64,000 nt of DNA from Pseudooceanicola batsensis HTCC2597 (GCF_000152725.1 NZ_CH724131.1:1953739-2017738), one strand, 5' to 3'; shown: positions 45,560 through 55,915, counted from the stretch's first letter. Numbers and translations are program-made. Notes: generated by a model not told the origin, from the letters alone.

Positions 45560-46017
45560 AACTGGCTGTCGCGACAGTTCTCGCCCTGGGGCTGATGGGC
45601 CCGGTGACGGCCTCCGCAGGCAGTCACACGCCGGAGGAAGCCGCGTTGGACGACGTGATCTCGGGATGCATCCGCATCGTGGCGCAGGGCATTCCGCCGG
45701 TTCGCGCCCTCCCCGGGGCCAACGAGGTTGATGGCAAGTGGAAGCACGTCACCGACGTCTCCACCACCACCTTCGACCCCGCCGAGAACTGGTGCGACAT
45801 CCACCTGCCGTCGATGGCCTTCGACAGGGAGGCCGCGCTGGATTTCGTCCGCAACGCCATGCTCGCGGCCGATATCACCGACCTGCAGAGCCGTGATGTC
45901 GGCCGCGTCATGGCCGGCCTCATCGGCGAGGTGAACGGCGCATGGGTGCACATCGGCGTCGGCGGCGGGAGCGGCGGCTCGACCGGCTCCCAGTTCATCG
46001 TCAAGGGCCAGAAATAG
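45556..46017 (+). CDS. Small exported protein 1 in the suc operon
   Basis: This 153-residue protein has a signal peptide (cleavage near 'VTASA', residue 21) and two mature cysteines, Cys38 and Cys80. It has a helical middle part ('[15 protein letters not shown]') and a Gly-rich C-terminus. The ATG overlaps the sucC stop (ATGA), so it is translationally coupled. I do not recognise a named family. Confidence 0.8.
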   Translation: MKLAVATVLALGLMGPVTASAGSHTPEEAALDDVISGCIRIVAQGIPPVRALPGANEVDGKWKHVTDVSTTTFDPAENWCDIHLPSMAFDREAALDFVRNAMLAADITDLQSRDVGRVMAGLIGEVNGAWVHIGVGGGSGGSTGSQFIVKGQK

Positions 46018-46039
46018 GATTTCCCGGAAAGACCGAGCC

Positions 46040-46600
46040 TTGCGTCACGTGATCCGCACATATGCCTCGACCCTCTGCCTGGCCCTCGCCGGGCAGTTCG
46101 GCCTGGGCTTCGCGGTCGCCGCGCAGCGCGGCGAGGTCACCGGCTTCCTGAGGGAGGCCATGACGCTCTGCATCCAGAACGATCGGGACCCGAACGTGCT
46201 GGTGCAGGAGCTGGACGCCCGCGGCTACAGCTACACGCCCGAGCGGATGGACGAAGAGACGGTCATCCACTGGTTCGCCGCGCCGCAGCCGGACCTCGGC
46301 ACGGTGATGATCACCTACGAGAATTTCTCCCTGCATTGCGCCATAGGCACCGACATGATCGGGGTGACCGAGGCGATCCCCCTCGCCGGCACGATCCTGG
46401 AAGAGGCATTTCCCGGCCTCTTTGTCGCGGGCAGCCACGAGAACGGGCCTGTCATCACGCCGGGCAACGCGGCCGGCGACAGTTGCACGGGCTACGCGGC
46501 CTTCCTGCCGCAGAGCGCGACGGAGGTTACCATCGGCATGCGCGGACAGGATCCCGTCTGCGTCGAGAATGGCACGGCACAGGTGATGATATGGTTCTGA
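46040..46600 (+). CDS. Small exported protein 2 in the suc operon
   Basis: This protein of up to 186 residues has an N-terminal hydrophobic export segment (about residues 9-28) and four mature cysteines: Cys44, Cys100, Cys149 and Cys174. The frame opens with TTG at 46040; a GTG three codons later is an alternative start, and no in-frame ATG precedes the signal. It is 22 bp after the previous gene, and its stop lies inside the start region of the next. Function unknown. Confidence 0.72.
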   Translation: MRHVIRTYASTLCLALAGQFGLGFAVAAQRGEVTGFLREAMTLCIQNDRDPNVLVQELDARGYSYTPERMDEETVIHWFAAPQPDLGTVMITYENFSLHCAIGTDMIGVTEAIPLAGTILEEAFPGLFVAGSHENGPVITPGNAAGDSCTGYAAFLPQSATEVTIGMRGQDPVCVENGTAQVMIWF

Positions 46601-47253
46601 TCCATGATGCAGGCACAAGGCGCGGCGCGGCGTTGCGGCGCATGGCGCCGGCCATCGGCCCGGTGATCGCCGCCCTGCTGCTGGCCGCCGCCCCTGCCGC
46701 AGCGCAGGAAACAGACGCCGCGAAGACCGCCGGCAACACCTGGGTACGCTTCCTCGAATTCTGCGGCGCGGTCGGGTCGGATCCGGCTGGCTTCCTCCAG
46801 GACGCGGCCGACAAGGGCAGCGCCATCGACCGCACCGACGACAACGGCGTCGTGGCCGTGACCGAGCCGGCCGGGACCGAGGGGGTCAAGACCGAGGTAT
46901 ATTACTACGGCATGCCCGGTGGATTGCAGACATCTTGTGCCGTGACCGGGCGCGACCCCGCCGGCTTTGCCGCGGTCATCCAGAAATACGCCATGACCGA
47001 TCCGGGTCTCGTCGAATACGGCCGCGCGCTTGACGCGGGTCTGAAATCGGTGCTGGACGAGGACGAGGTGCTGCGCGTCGGAGGAGAGCTCACCCTGCCC
47101 GGCGACCCCGGCAGCGCGGCCTCAGAGATCGTCATGCCCCACTATCGCGCCATCGTGGATCTGGCGGGCGAACCCCGCTACGCGACCATCCATATCGCGG
47201 GCGGCGCGATCTTTATCGACACGATGTTCCACCCCGCGGAGGTCCCCGAATGA
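46591..47253 (+). CDS. Small exported protein 3 in the suc operon
   Basis: This 220-residue protein has a hydrophobic export segment at residues 20-38 ('VIAALLLAAAPAAAQ') and two mature cysteines, Cys58 and Cys116. The ATG at 46591 overlaps the previous gene; an internal ATG at 46642 would give a shorter, more typical signal peptide. It lies between sucC and sucD with 213 bp before sucD. Function unknown; cysteine spacing resembles its neighbours. Confidence 0.75.
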   Translation: MVLIHDAGTRRGAALRRMAPAIGPVIAALLLAAAPAAAQETDAAKTAGNTWVRFLEFCGAVGSDPAGFLQDAADKGSAIDRTDDNGVVAVTEPAGTEGVKTEVYYYGMPGGLQTSCAVTGRDPAGFAAVIQKYAMTDPGLVEYGRALDAGLKSVLDEDEVLRVGGELTLPGDPGSAASEIVMPHYRAIVDLAGEPRYATIHIAGGAIFIDTMFHPAEVPE

Positions 47254-47466
47254 CCCGATCCCGCGCCGGAACGAGCGACAGGAATGGATCTGACGGGGCC
47301 CGCGTCCCGCAGAATGCCCGCCGCCCTTTCCTGCATCGTCCCGCCCCTTCCCGTTCCGGACCGCGCTCTTCTGTGTGCCGGCGGGTCCGGGAAGCCCTCT
47401 TTTACTCGCAGAGAGCCCCTCTCGCGTTGATGCAGACTGCAAAATACTGAAAAGGAGACGCCCAAC

Positions 47467-48351
<885 letters not shown>

Positions 48352-48412
48352 GACCCGCCACAGGACCGTTCCGGGCGATCCCCGCCCGGAACACGACACG
48401 TAAGGATCGGCC

Positions 48413-48520
48413 ATGGGCCAGGTGAATGTGAAGCTTGCCGGAACCTCCGTGGCGCCCTCGACGGGCGGACCGGAAAGGACCGCATGGCCCGCCTCCTCGG
48501 GACAAGGGGCCGCGACATGA
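48413..48520 (+). CDS. Possible 35-residue ORF coupled to the DUF805 gene
   Basis: ATG at 48413 follows AAGGATCGGCC and opens a short frame beginning 'MGQVNVKLAGTSVAPSTGGP'. Its TGA (48518-48520) overlaps the DUF805 ATG as ATGA. It could be a small protein or a coupling leader; composition is uninformative. Confidence 0.3.
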   Translation: MGQVNVKLAGTSVAPSTGGPERTAWPASSGQGAAT

Positions 48521-49050
48521 CCTTTCCGCAAGCCGTCCGCACCTGTTTCCGGAAATACGTCACCTTCTCGGGCCGCGCCACGCGACCCGAGTACTGGTGG
48601 TTCATTCTCTTCATCATCCTCGGCGGCATCGTTGCGGGCATACTGGACGGCATCCTCTTCGGCACCGGCAGCGTCGAGACCGGCCCCGGCGACTTCTCGG
48701 CCCAGAGCGAGAACGGGCCGATCGCCTCGCTCTTCTCCCTCGCCACGCTGCTGCCGATCCTTGCCGTCGGCTGGCGGCGGATGCACGACACCGGGCGCTC
48801 GGGGCTCTACCTGCTCTATCCGATCCTCGTCTGGGTCGGCATCGGCACCTTCGCGAGCGTCGCAGGCGTGACGGGTCCGCTCATGGCCGGCGATTTCGGC
48901 ACCGCCTTCGCGGGCATCGTCGGCATCGTCATGATCATCTCGATCATCATCGCCCTCTTCTCGCCGCTCATCGTCATCTGGTGGCTCACCCGCCCCACGC
49001 AACCCGGCTCCAATCAGTGGGGCCCCAACCCTCATGAGGTCTCGTCATGA
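48517..49050 (+). CDS. DUF805 family membrane protein
   Basis: This 177-residue protein has the DUF805 N-terminus 'RKYVTFSGRATRPEYWWFILF', a second signature 'GWRRMHDTGRSGLYLL', and four helices ending in 'IVIWWLTRPTQPGSNQWGPNP'. It is an inner-membrane protein of unknown role. I choose the ATG at 48517 as matching family starts; 48484 is a possible alternative. Its stop overlaps the sucA start (ATGA), so it is coupled to the 2-oxoglutarate dehydrogenase genes. Confidence 0.87.
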   Translation: MTFPQAVRTCFRKYVTFSGRATRPEYWWFILFIILGGIVAGILDGILFGTGSVETGPGDFSAQSENGPIASLFSLATLLPILAVGWRRMHDTGRSGLYLLYPILVWVGIGTFASVAGVTGPLMAGDFGTAFAGIVGIVMIISIIIALFSPLIVIWWLTRPTQPGSNQWGPNPHEVSS

Positions 49051-52016
49051 CCGACCAAAGCCCCAACGACATCTTCCATGCCTCGAGCTTCATGCAGGGG
49101 CACAACGCGGAATATCTCGAACAGCTTCACGCGCGATGGGCGAACGATCCGGCTTCGGTCGACGAGGCCTGGGGCGAATTCTTCAGGCAGCTCGGCGATA
49201 CCGAGATCGACGCCAAGAAGGAGGCCGCGGGCCCGTCCTGGGCGCGGGCCGACTGGCCGCCCGTTCCCAATGACGACCTGACCGCGGCGCTCGACGGGCA
49301 ATGGCCGGTGCCGGCCGAGATGGCGGCGGCGGGTGACAAGATCAAATCGAAGGCCAGCGAGAAGGGCGTCGAGGTCAGCGACGAGGCGATCAAGCAGGCC
49401 GTGCTGGATTCCGTCCGTGCCATCATGCTGATCCGCGCCTACCGGATCCGCGGGCACCTGGCCGCGGATCTCGATCCCCTGGGGATGCGGGACGAGACCA
49501 ACCACCCCGAACTCGACCCCCGTTCCTACGGGTTCGCCGAAGCGGACATGGACCGGCCGATCTTTCTCGACAAGGTTCTGGGCCTCGAGATCGGCACGAT
49601 GCGCCAGATCGTCGACATCGTGAAACGCACCTACTGCGGCACCTTCGCGCTGCAGTACATGCATATCTCGAACCCCGAGGAGGCCGGCTGGCTGAAGGAG
49701 CGGATCGAGGGCTACGGCAAGGAGATCGCCTTTACCCGCGAGGGCCGCAAGGCGATCCTGAACAAGCTGGTCGAGGCCGAGGGTTTCGAGAAGTTCCTGC
49801 ACGTCAAGTACATGGGCACCAAGCGCTTCGGCCTGGACGGCGGCGAAAGCCTGGTTCCCGCGATGGAGCAGATCATCAAGCGCGGCGGCTCGCTCGGCGT
49901 GAAGGAGATCGTCGTCGGCATGCCCCACCGGGGCCGCCTCTCGGTGCTCGCCAACGTGATGGAAAAGCCCTATCGCGCGATCTTCAACGAATTCCAGGGC
50001 GGGTCGTTCAAGCCCGAGGATGTGGACGGTTCGGGCGATGTGAAATACCACCTCGGCGCCTCTTCGGACCGCGAATTCGACGGCAACACGGTGCACCTGT
50101 CGCTGACGGCGAACCCCTCGCACCTCGAGGCGGTCAACCCCGTGGTGCTGGGCAAGGCACGGGCCAAGCAGGACCAGCTCAACGACAGCGACCGCACCGC
50201 CGTCCTGCCGATCCTGTTGCACGGCGACGCGGCCTTTGCCGGCCAGGGCGTCGTGGCGGAATGCTTCGGCCTCTCGGGCCTGCGCGGACATCGCACCGGC
50301 GGCACGATCCATATCGTGGTGAACAACCAGATCGGATTCACCACCGCGCCGCATTTCAGCCGGTCGAGCCCCTACCCCACCGACATCGCCCTGATGGTCG
50401 AGGCGCCGATCTTCCACGTCAACGGCGACGACCCCGAGGCCGTGGTGCACGCCGCACGGGTGGCGACGGAGTTCCGGCAGAAATTCCACAAGGACGTGGT
50501 CATCGACATGTTCTGCTATCGCCGCTTCGGTCACAACGAAGGCGACGAGCCGATGTTCACCAATCCGCTCATGTACAAGAAGATCAAGGGTCACAAGACG
50601 ACGCTCAGCCTGTATACCGACCGGCTGGTCAAGGACGGGCTGATCCCCGAGGGCGAGATCGAGGACATGAAGGCCTCGTTCCAGTCCTATCTCAACGAGG
50701 AGTTCGAGGCCGGCAAGGATTACAAGCCCAACAAGGCCGACTGGCTGGACGGCAAGTGGTCCGGGCTCGAGCGCGAGAAGGAAGATTACCAGCGCGGCGA
50801 GACCTCGATCAAACCCGAGACGATGGAACAGATCGGCGAGGCGCTGACCCGCGTCCCGGAGGGTTTCCCCACTCACAGGACGGTCGAGCGGCTGCTCGCG
50901 TCCAAGAAAAAGATGTTCGACAGCGGAGAGGGCTTCGACTGGGCGACCGGCGAGGCGCTGGCCTTCGGCTCGCTCCTGACCGAGGGCTATCCCGTCCGGC
51001 TGGCCGGGCAGGATTCCACCCGCGGGACCTTCTCGCAGCGTCATTCCGCGTTGGTGAACCAGAATACGGAAGAGCGATACTATCCGCTCAACAACATCCG
51101 TGAGGGTCAGGCGCGCTACGAGGTCATCGATTCGATGCTTTCGGAATACGCGGTGCTGGGCTTCGAATACGGCTTTTCGCTGGCCGAACCAAATGCCCTC
51201 ACCCTGTGGGAGGCGCAGTTCGGGGACTTTGCCAACGGTGCGCAGATCATGTTCGACCAGTTCATCTCGTCGGGCGAATCCAAATGGCTGCGGATGTCCG
51301 GCCTCGTCTGCCTGCTGCCGCATGGCTACGAGGGCCAGGGGCCCGAACACTCCTCGGCCCGGCTCGAACGCTTCCTGCAGATGTGCGGGCAGGACAACTG
51401 GATCGTCGCCAATTGCACGACCCCGGCGAACTATTTCCACATCCTGCGCCGGCAGCTGCACCGCAGCTTCCGCAAGCCGCTGATCATGATGACGCCGAAA
51501 TCGCTCCTGCGTCACAAGCTGGCGGTGTCGGACGCGGACGAATTCACCACCGGGTCGAGCTTTCACCGCGTTCTCTGGGACGATGCGGACCAGCAGTACG
51601 GCAAGGACCGGTCGACGACGAAACTGGTCGAGGACGACAAGATCAGGCGCGTCGTCATGTGTTCGGGCAAGGTCTATTACGATCTTCTCGAGGCCCGCGA
51701 CGAAGCCGGACTGGAAGACGTCTATCTACTGCGGCTGGAACAGTTCTATCCCTTCCCCGCGATCTCGCTGGTCAAGGAGCTCGAGCGGTTCAAGGGCGCC
51801 GAGATGGTCTGGTGCCAGGAAGAGCCCAAGAACCAGGGCGCCTGGACCTTCGTCGAACCGAACATCGAATGGGTCCTGACCCGCATCAAGGCCAAGCACG
51901 AACGCCCTGTCTATGCGGGCCGCGTCGCCACGGCCTCTCCGGCCACGGGGCTTGCCGCACAGCACAAGGCGCAGCAGGCGGCACTGGTCGCCGACGCGCT
52001 TGGGCTTGAAAAATGA
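49047..52016 (+). CDS. sucA: 2-oxoglutarate dehydrogenase E1 component
   Basis: This 989-residue thiamine-diphosphate enzyme decarboxylates 2-oxoglutarate and succinylates the E2 lipoyl group. The N-terminal E2-binding segment begins 'FHASSFMQGHNAEYLEQLHARW'. 'GMPHRGRLSVLANVM' and 'HLGASSDREFDGNTVHLSL' form the active site. 'CFGLSGLRGHRTGGTIHIVV' and 'RFGHNEGDEPMFTNPLMYK' cover ThDP/Mg binding, and 'CLLPHGYEGQGPEHSSARLERFLQ' the C-terminal half. Length is normal. It is followed 71 bp later by sucB. Confidence 0.98.
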   Translation: MTDQSPNDIFHASSFMQGHNAEYLEQLHARWANDPASVDEAWGEFFRQLGDTEIDAKKEAAGPSWARADWPPVPNDDLTAALDGQWPVPAEMAAAGDKIKSKASEKGVEVSDEAIKQAVLDSVRAIMLIRAYRIRGHLAADLDPLGMRDETNHPELDPRSYGFAEADMDRPIFLDKVLGLEIGTMRQIVDIVKRTYCGTFALQYMHISNPEEAGWLKERIEGYGKEIAFTREGRKAILNKLVEAEGFEKFLHVKYMGTKRFGLDGGESLVPAMEQIIKRGGSLGVKEIVVGMPHRGRLSVLANVMEKPYRAIFNEFQGGSFKPEDVDGSGDVKYHLGASSDREFDGNTVHLSLTANPSHLEAVNPVVLGKARAKQDQLNDSDRTAVLPILLHGDAAFAGQGVVAECFGLSGLRGHRTGGTIHIVVNNQIGFTTAPHFSRSSPYPTDIALMVEAPIFHVNGDDPEAVVHAARVATEFRQKFHKDVVIDMFCYRRFGHNEGDEPMFTNPLMYKKIKGHKTTLSLYTDRLVKDGLIPEGEIEDMKASFQSYLNEEFEAGKDYKPNKADWLDGKWSGLEREKEDYQRGETSIKPETMEQIGEALTRVPEGFPTHRTVERLLASKKKMFDSGEGFDWATGEALAFGSLLTEGYPVRLAGQDSTRGTFSQRHSALVNQNTEERYYPLNNIREGQARYEVIDSMLSEYAVLGFEYGFSLAEPNALTLWEAQFGDFANGAQIMFDQFISSGESKWLRMSGLVCLLPHGYEGQGPEHSSARLERFLQMCGQDNWIVANCTTPANYFHILRRQLHRSFRKPLIMMTPKSLLRHKLAVSDADEFTTGSSFHRVLWDDADQQYGKDRSTTKLVEDDKIRRVVMCSGKVYYDLLEARDEAGLEDVYLLRLEQFYPFPAISLVKELERFKGAEMVWCQEEPKNQGAWTFVEPNIEWVLTRIKAKHERPVYAGRVATASPATGLAAQHKAQQAALVADALGLEK

Positions 52017-52087
52017 CATGGAAGGGGCGGGGCCACGGGGCGCCGCCTGAACCGGATATACCGAACACATCTGAAGGATAGCCACCG

Positions 52088-53650
52088 ATGACCACCGAAA
52101 TTCGCGTGCCCACGCTTGGTGAAAGCGTCACCGAGGCCACCGTCGCCACCTGGTTCAAGAAACCCGGCGACACCGTCGAGGTCGACGAGATGCTTTGCGA
52201 ACTGGAAACCGACAAGGTCACGGTCGAGGTCCCCTCGCCCGCGGCCGGCGTTCTTGCCGACATCGTCGCCGCAGAGGGCGAAACCGTCGGCGTCGATGCC
52301 CTGCTCGGCAACATCTCGGAATCCGGCAACGCCGGGCCGGAGGACACCAAGCCGCGCGCCGAGGACACGGAAGAGACCGAGGCCGAACAACCGGCCAATG
52401 GCGAGAAAGAGGCCACCGAAGGCGGCGAGACCGTCAAGGTGATGGTGCCGTCCCTGGGCGAATCCGTGAGCGAAGCCACCGTCGCGACATGGTTCAAGAA
52501 GGAGGGCGAGAGCGTCGAGGCCGACGAGATGCTCTGCGAACTGGAGACCGACAAGGTGTCGGTCGAGGTTCCGGCCCCGGCGGCGGGCGTACTGTCGAAG
52601 ATCCTCAAGAACGAGGGCGAAACCGTCGAGGCGGGCGGCCAGCTCGCCGAGCTGAATTCGGGCGATGGCGGCGGCAGCGCCAAGGCCGCGCCAGCCGTCC
52701 AGGACGAGGGCGCCGAAGGCGAGGCCTACGAGACGAAACCCAACCGCGGCAGCCGTTCGGACACCGAGGACGCGCCCTCGGCCAAGAAGGCCATGGCCGA
52801 GGCCGGCCTGTCGCGCGATCAGGTGACCGGAACAGGCCGTGACGGCCGGGTCATGAAGGAAGACGTGGCCAAGGCGATCTCGGCCGCGAAATCCGCTCCG
52901 GCCCCCGAGGCCAAGGCGCCGCCGCGCGCCCCCGTTCCGGCCGACGACGCCGCACGCGAGGAGCGGGTCAAGATGACCCGCCTGCGCCAGACCATCGCCC
53001 GCCGCCTGAAGGACGCGCAGAACACCGCCGCGATCCTGACGACCTACAACGAGGTCGACATGACGGCGGTGATGGAACTGCGCAAGACCTACAAGGAGGA
53101 ATTCGAGAAGAAGCACGGCGTGCGCCTGGGCTTCATGTCCTTCTTCACCAAGGCCTGCTGCCACGCCTTGAACGAGGTGCCCGAGGTCAATGCCGAGATC
53201 GACGGCACCGACATCGTCTACAAGAACTTCGTGCACATGGGCATCGCCACCGGCACGCCCCAGGGCCTCGTCGTTCCGGTGATCCGCGATGCCGACAGCC
53301 TGTCCTTCGCCGGGATCGAGAAGGCGATCAACGAAAAGGGCAAGCGCGCCCGCGACGGCAAGCTCTCCATGGCCGAGATGCAGGGCGGCACCTTCACGAT
53401 CTCGAACGGCGGCGTCTACGGATCGCTCATGTCCTCGCCGATCCTGAACCCCCCGCAGTCCGGCATCCTGGGCATGCACAAGATCCAGGAGCGGCCGATG
53501 GTCGTCAACGGCGAGATCGTGATCCGCCCGATGATGTACCTCGCGCTCAGCTACGATCACCGCATCGTGGACGGCAAGGGTGCCGTGACCTTCCTCGTCC
53601 GCGTGAAAGAGGCGCTCGAGGATCCGCAGCGCCTGCTGATGGACCTCTGA
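52088..53650 (+). CDS. sucB: Dihydrolipoyl succinyltransferase (E2) with two lipoyl domains
   Basis: This 520-residue E2 subunit transfers succinyl from the lipoyl arm to CoA. There are two lipoyl domains, each with 'ELETDK' carrying the target Lys (Lys43 and Lys156). A peripheral-subunit-binding domain follows ('[20 protein letters not shown]'), then the catalytic core ('[18 protein letters not shown]', '[19 protein letters not shown]' with the His-Asp pair). Two lipoyl domains instead of one explain the length. SD AAGGA precedes the ATG. Confidence 0.97.
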   Translation: MTTEIRVPTLGESVTEATVATWFKKPGDTVEVDEMLCELETDKVTVEVPSPAAGVLADIVAAEGETVGVDALLGNISESGNAGPEDTKPRAEDTEETEAEQPANGEKEATEGGETVKVMVPSLGESVSEATVATWFKKEGESVEADEMLCELETDKVSVEVPAPAAGVLSKILKNEGETVEAGGQLAELNSGDGGGSAKAAPAVQDEGAEGEAYETKPNRGSRSDTEDAPSAKKAMAEAGLSRDQVTGTGRDGRVMKEDVAKAISAAKSAPAPEAKAPPRAPVPADDAAREERVKMTRLRQTIARRLKDAQNTAAILTTYNEVDMTAVMELRKTYKEEFEKKHGVRLGFMSFFTKACCHALNEVPEVNAEIDGTDIVYKNFVHMGIATGTPQGLVVPVIRDADSLSFAGIEKAINEKGKRARDGKLSMAEMQGGTFTISNGGVYGSLMSSPILNPPQSGILGMHKIQERPMVVNGEIVIRPMMYLALSYDHRIVDGKGAVTFLVRVKEALEDPQRLLMDL

Positions 53651-53897
53651 CCGGTCGGAAGATCCCTGTAGCACCGTCCGTGGCCCCTGCGGCCACGGGC
53701 GGGAGGCCCCGTACGGCCCCCACCGGCTTCCCACGATCCGACCGGCGGCGTCGACCGCGGCGGGGGCCGGACCACCGCTCCACACCCGGCGCGTCCTGAG
53801 ACCGGCCCCGCGGGCGGGCGCGTCCCGGCCGCGAGGGCTTCGCCCCCTTCTCAAGCGTTCCGCTCCTGCGTAGGCTTCAGGCGGAACGAAAGAGGAG

Positions 53898-54305
53898 ATG
53901 CGCAGCAGGATGTCCAGGGCCACCCGCATCAACATTGCCGACCGTCCGCCCCATCTCTGGGACCCGCGGGAAACCTCGACCGTCACCTACCGCACGCTGC
54001 TCTCGGGCGACGAAACCCCGACCCACGGGCTGGTCCAGGGGATCGCCACCCTGCGCGCCGGCGATGTCGAGGCCGCGCACTGGCACGATATTCCCGAAAC
54101 CGTCCACGTGCTCGAAGGGCATGGCCATGCCCGCCTGGGCGCCGAGATCCTGCAGATGCGTCCGGGGGACACCTTCTTCGTTCCCGCCGGATGCGTCCAC
54201 GAATGGCGCAACGGCGAAGGCATCCTGCGGTTTCTTTATTCCTTCCCTGCGGACTCCTTCGCGGAAATCGCCTATCATCCCGAAACGAACGTCTCCGACT
54301 CCTGA
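53898..54305 (+). CDS. Cupin-domain protein
   Basis: This 135-residue small beta-barrel protein has cupin motif 1 'HWHDIPETVHVLEGHGHARLG' shape (His-His-Glu metal ligands) and motif 2 'PGDTFFVPAGCVHEWRN' with the last His. It probably binds a metal, but the reaction is unknown. Two starts, 53898 and 53910, are possible near GAGGAG. It opens a run of five small plus-strand genes between sucB and lpd. Confidence 0.86.
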   Translation: MRSRMSRATRINIADRPPHLWDPRETSTVTYRTLLSGDETPTHGLVQGIATLRAGDVEAAHWHDIPETVHVLEGHGHARLGAEILQMRPGDTFFVPAGCVHEWRNGEGILRFLYSFPADSFAEIAYHPETNVSDS

Positions 54306-54317
54306 CAGGCTGGCCCC

Positions 54318-54701
54318 ATGACCCTTACCTCGATCCTCGCCCTCTACGGCATCGTCGTCCTCGTCACCATCCTGGCCCAGGTACTCGCCGCGGCCCGGAA
54401 ACTCGACCTCTCGCAGCTGGCGGGCAATCGCGAAAGCCTGCCCTCCCTCACCGGGATGGCCGGGCGGCTGGACCGTGCGCAGATGAACTCCGTCGTCGCC
54501 ATGGCGCTCTTCGCGCCGCCGGTCCTGATCCTTGCGCAGCAGCCCGAGGCCCCGGGCGCGGCGCTCACCGCCGCCTGGCTCTTCCTGCTGGCGCGCATCG
54601 CCTATGTCGTGGTCTACGCGCTCGGCATCGCCTATCTCCGAACCGCTATCTGGCTGGTGGGTTTCGCCATGATCTTCTGGCTGTACCTTCTTGCACTCTG
54701 A
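54318..54701 (+). CDS. MAPEG family membrane protein 1
   Basis: This 127-residue four-helix membrane protein matches MAPEG: 'LSQLAGNRESLPSLTGMAGRL', 'RAQMNSVVAMALFAPPVLI' and 'ARIAYVVVYALGIAYLRTAIWL'. Eukaryotic relatives are glutathione-dependent membrane enzymes; bacterial ones are mostly uncharacterised. It lies 12 bp after the cupin gene. A second MAPEG protein lies 0.7 kb downstream. Confidence 0.88.
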   Translation: MTLTSILALYGIVVLVTILAQVLAAARKLDLSQLAGNRESLPSLTGMAGRLDRAQMNSVVAMALFAPPVLILAQQPEAPGAALTAAWLFLLARIAYVVVYALGIAYLRTAIWLVGFAMIFWLYLLAL

Positions 54702-54716
54702 TCCGAGGCCGTGACC

Positions 54717-54986
54717 ATGCCCCTCCAACTTCTCTGTCGGCTCGACAGCACCGATCCCGAAACGACGATGGACGCCCTGACAGAGGACACCGAAGATCAG
54801 GCGCTCGCCGGACTGACCCGGCTGCAAGTCTGGAACGGCGCAGAGGCGCCGGGCGAGATCTGGGTGCTGTTCGACGTGAACGACCGCGCCAAGGCACAAG
54901 GCTGGCTCGACCGCGCCGTGGCCGACACGCACGGCCGCCGCGCCGCCGTCACCGCCGGATCGGCGCATTTCCTGCGGACCGCCTGA
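54717..54986 (+). CDS. Small hypothetical protein
   Basis: This 89-residue soluble protein starts 'MPLQLLCRLDSTDPETTMDA' and has 'WNGAEAPGEIWVLFDVNDR' in the middle. A GTG two codons upstream is an alternative start, but GAGG is placed best for ATG 54717. Its stop overlaps the next start (TGATG). I do not recognise the family. Confidence 0.7.
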   Translation: MPLQLLCRLDSTDPETTMDALTEDTEDQALAGLTRLQVWNGAEAPGEIWVLFDVNDRAKAQGWLDRAVADTHGRRAAVTAGSAHFLRTA

Positions 54987-55399
54987 TGGAGACGGTTCTG
55001 CGTGTCATCCTCGGCCTGACCGGTCTGGCCATGGTGGTCATCGGGCTGAACACGGGGCTGGGCGGCATGCCGACCCTCGGCTGGCAGTTTCCTTCCGACG
55101 CGGTGCCCACCTCGGCATCGATCGACTTTGCCCGGCACGACAACAACGTCCGGTTCTTCGCCGCGACCTTTGCGGGCATGGGGCTGTGCATGGCCGCCGC
55201 CGCGCTGCGGTTCCGGATCTTCGCCCCGATCGCCGCGGCCTTTCTGCTGGCCATCGCCCTTGGCGGGGTCGCGCGGCTGATACAGCCGGGCTATGCCCCG
55301 CTGACCGACCCGGCGCTGCTGCCCTCGGTCATCGCCGAGATCGTCGCCGGACCGCTCTTGGCCCTTTGGACCGTCGTGGTGTGGAGACGCAGGCAATGA
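54986..55399 (+). CDS. DUF4345-like membrane protein
   Basis: This 137-residue protein has four hydrophobic helices. It contains 'PTLGWQFPSDAVPTSASIDFARHDNNVRFFAATFAGMG'-type features typical of DUF4345, shown here by 'HDNNVRFFAATFAGMGLCM'. The role is unknown. It is coupled at both ends (TGATG at the start, ATGA at the stop), so it belongs to this five-gene run. Confidence 0.75.
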   Translation: METVLRVILGLTGLAMVVIGLNTGLGGMPTLGWQFPSDAVPTSASIDFARHDNNVRFFAATFAGMGLCMAAAALRFRIFAPIAAAFLLAIALGGVARLIQPGYAPLTDPALLPSVIAEIVAGPLLALWTVVVWRRRQ

Positions 55400-55782
55400 C
55401 CCCCGAACTCACTGTCCTGGCCCTCGCCGCGCTGCTCCAGATCCTCCAGATCGCACTCTATTCCGTGGCCGGTCAGGCCCAGGCCGGAACCCGGGCCGCC
55501 CTGAAACCGCGCGACAAGAAGATCGAACTTTCGGGCCGGCCCGGCCGCATCCACCGCGCGATGAACAACCATTTCGAGGGCTTGATCCTCTTCACCATCG
55601 CCGCGCTGCTGGCCGCCCATGCCGGCTCCACCGGGCTCACCGCGGCCTGCGCCTGGATCTACCTGGCCGCCCGCATCCTCTATGTCCCGGCCTATGTCCT
55701 GGGCTGGGTGCCCTGGCGCAGCCTGATCTGGCTGGCGGGGTTGCTGGCCACCACGCTGATGATCCTGGCGAGCCTCCTTTGA
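55396..55782 (+). CDS. MAPEG family membrane protein 2
   Basis: This 128-residue four-helix MAPEG protein has 'GRPGRIHRAMNNHFEGLILFT', containing the Arg-x-x-x-Asn-x-x-E signature, and 'ARILYVPAYVLGWVPWRSLIWL'. It differs clearly from the first MAPEG protein, so the two are not a recent duplication. Its start overlaps the previous stop (ATGA). A repeat copy immediately follows its stop. Confidence 0.88.
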   Translation: MTPELTVLALAALLQILQIALYSVAGQAQAGTRAALKPRDKKIELSGRPGRIHRAMNNHFEGLILFTIAALLAAHAGSTGLTAACAWIYLAARILYVPAYVLGWVPWRSLIWLAGLLATTLMILASLL

Positions 55783-55783
55783 C

Positions 55784-55860
55784 CTTCATCTTGCCGGAAA
55801 TACTCCGGGGTGAACTGGCCGGAACGGCCAGGAGGGGCAGCGCCCCTTCCCTCTCGCCCC
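55784..55860 (-). repeat. Composite intergenic repeat, copy E
   Basis: Read on the minus strand, a GGGGC-GCT-GCCCC hairpin and a CTGGCC/GGCCAG hairpin lead into the core CCCCGGAGTATTTCCGGC followed by AAGATGAAG (55810-55784). The core is slightly diverged (AGTATTT for GATATTT). Confidence 0.65.
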
Positions 55861-55915
55861 GGACCCGCGTAAACCGGCCCTGACACCGACGCCGAACAGA
55901 CCCAAGGAGTTCCCA

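Noticed and set aside
47250-47450. 66-codon frame upstream of sucD
   Set aside because: Arg/Ser/Pro-rich composition, no Shine-Dalgarno, no motif. Probably leader DNA of sucD.
49032-51566. 844-codon open frame antisense to sucA
   Set aside because: The opposite strand is a complete, well-conserved E1 protein; the antisense frame has no recognisable motif.
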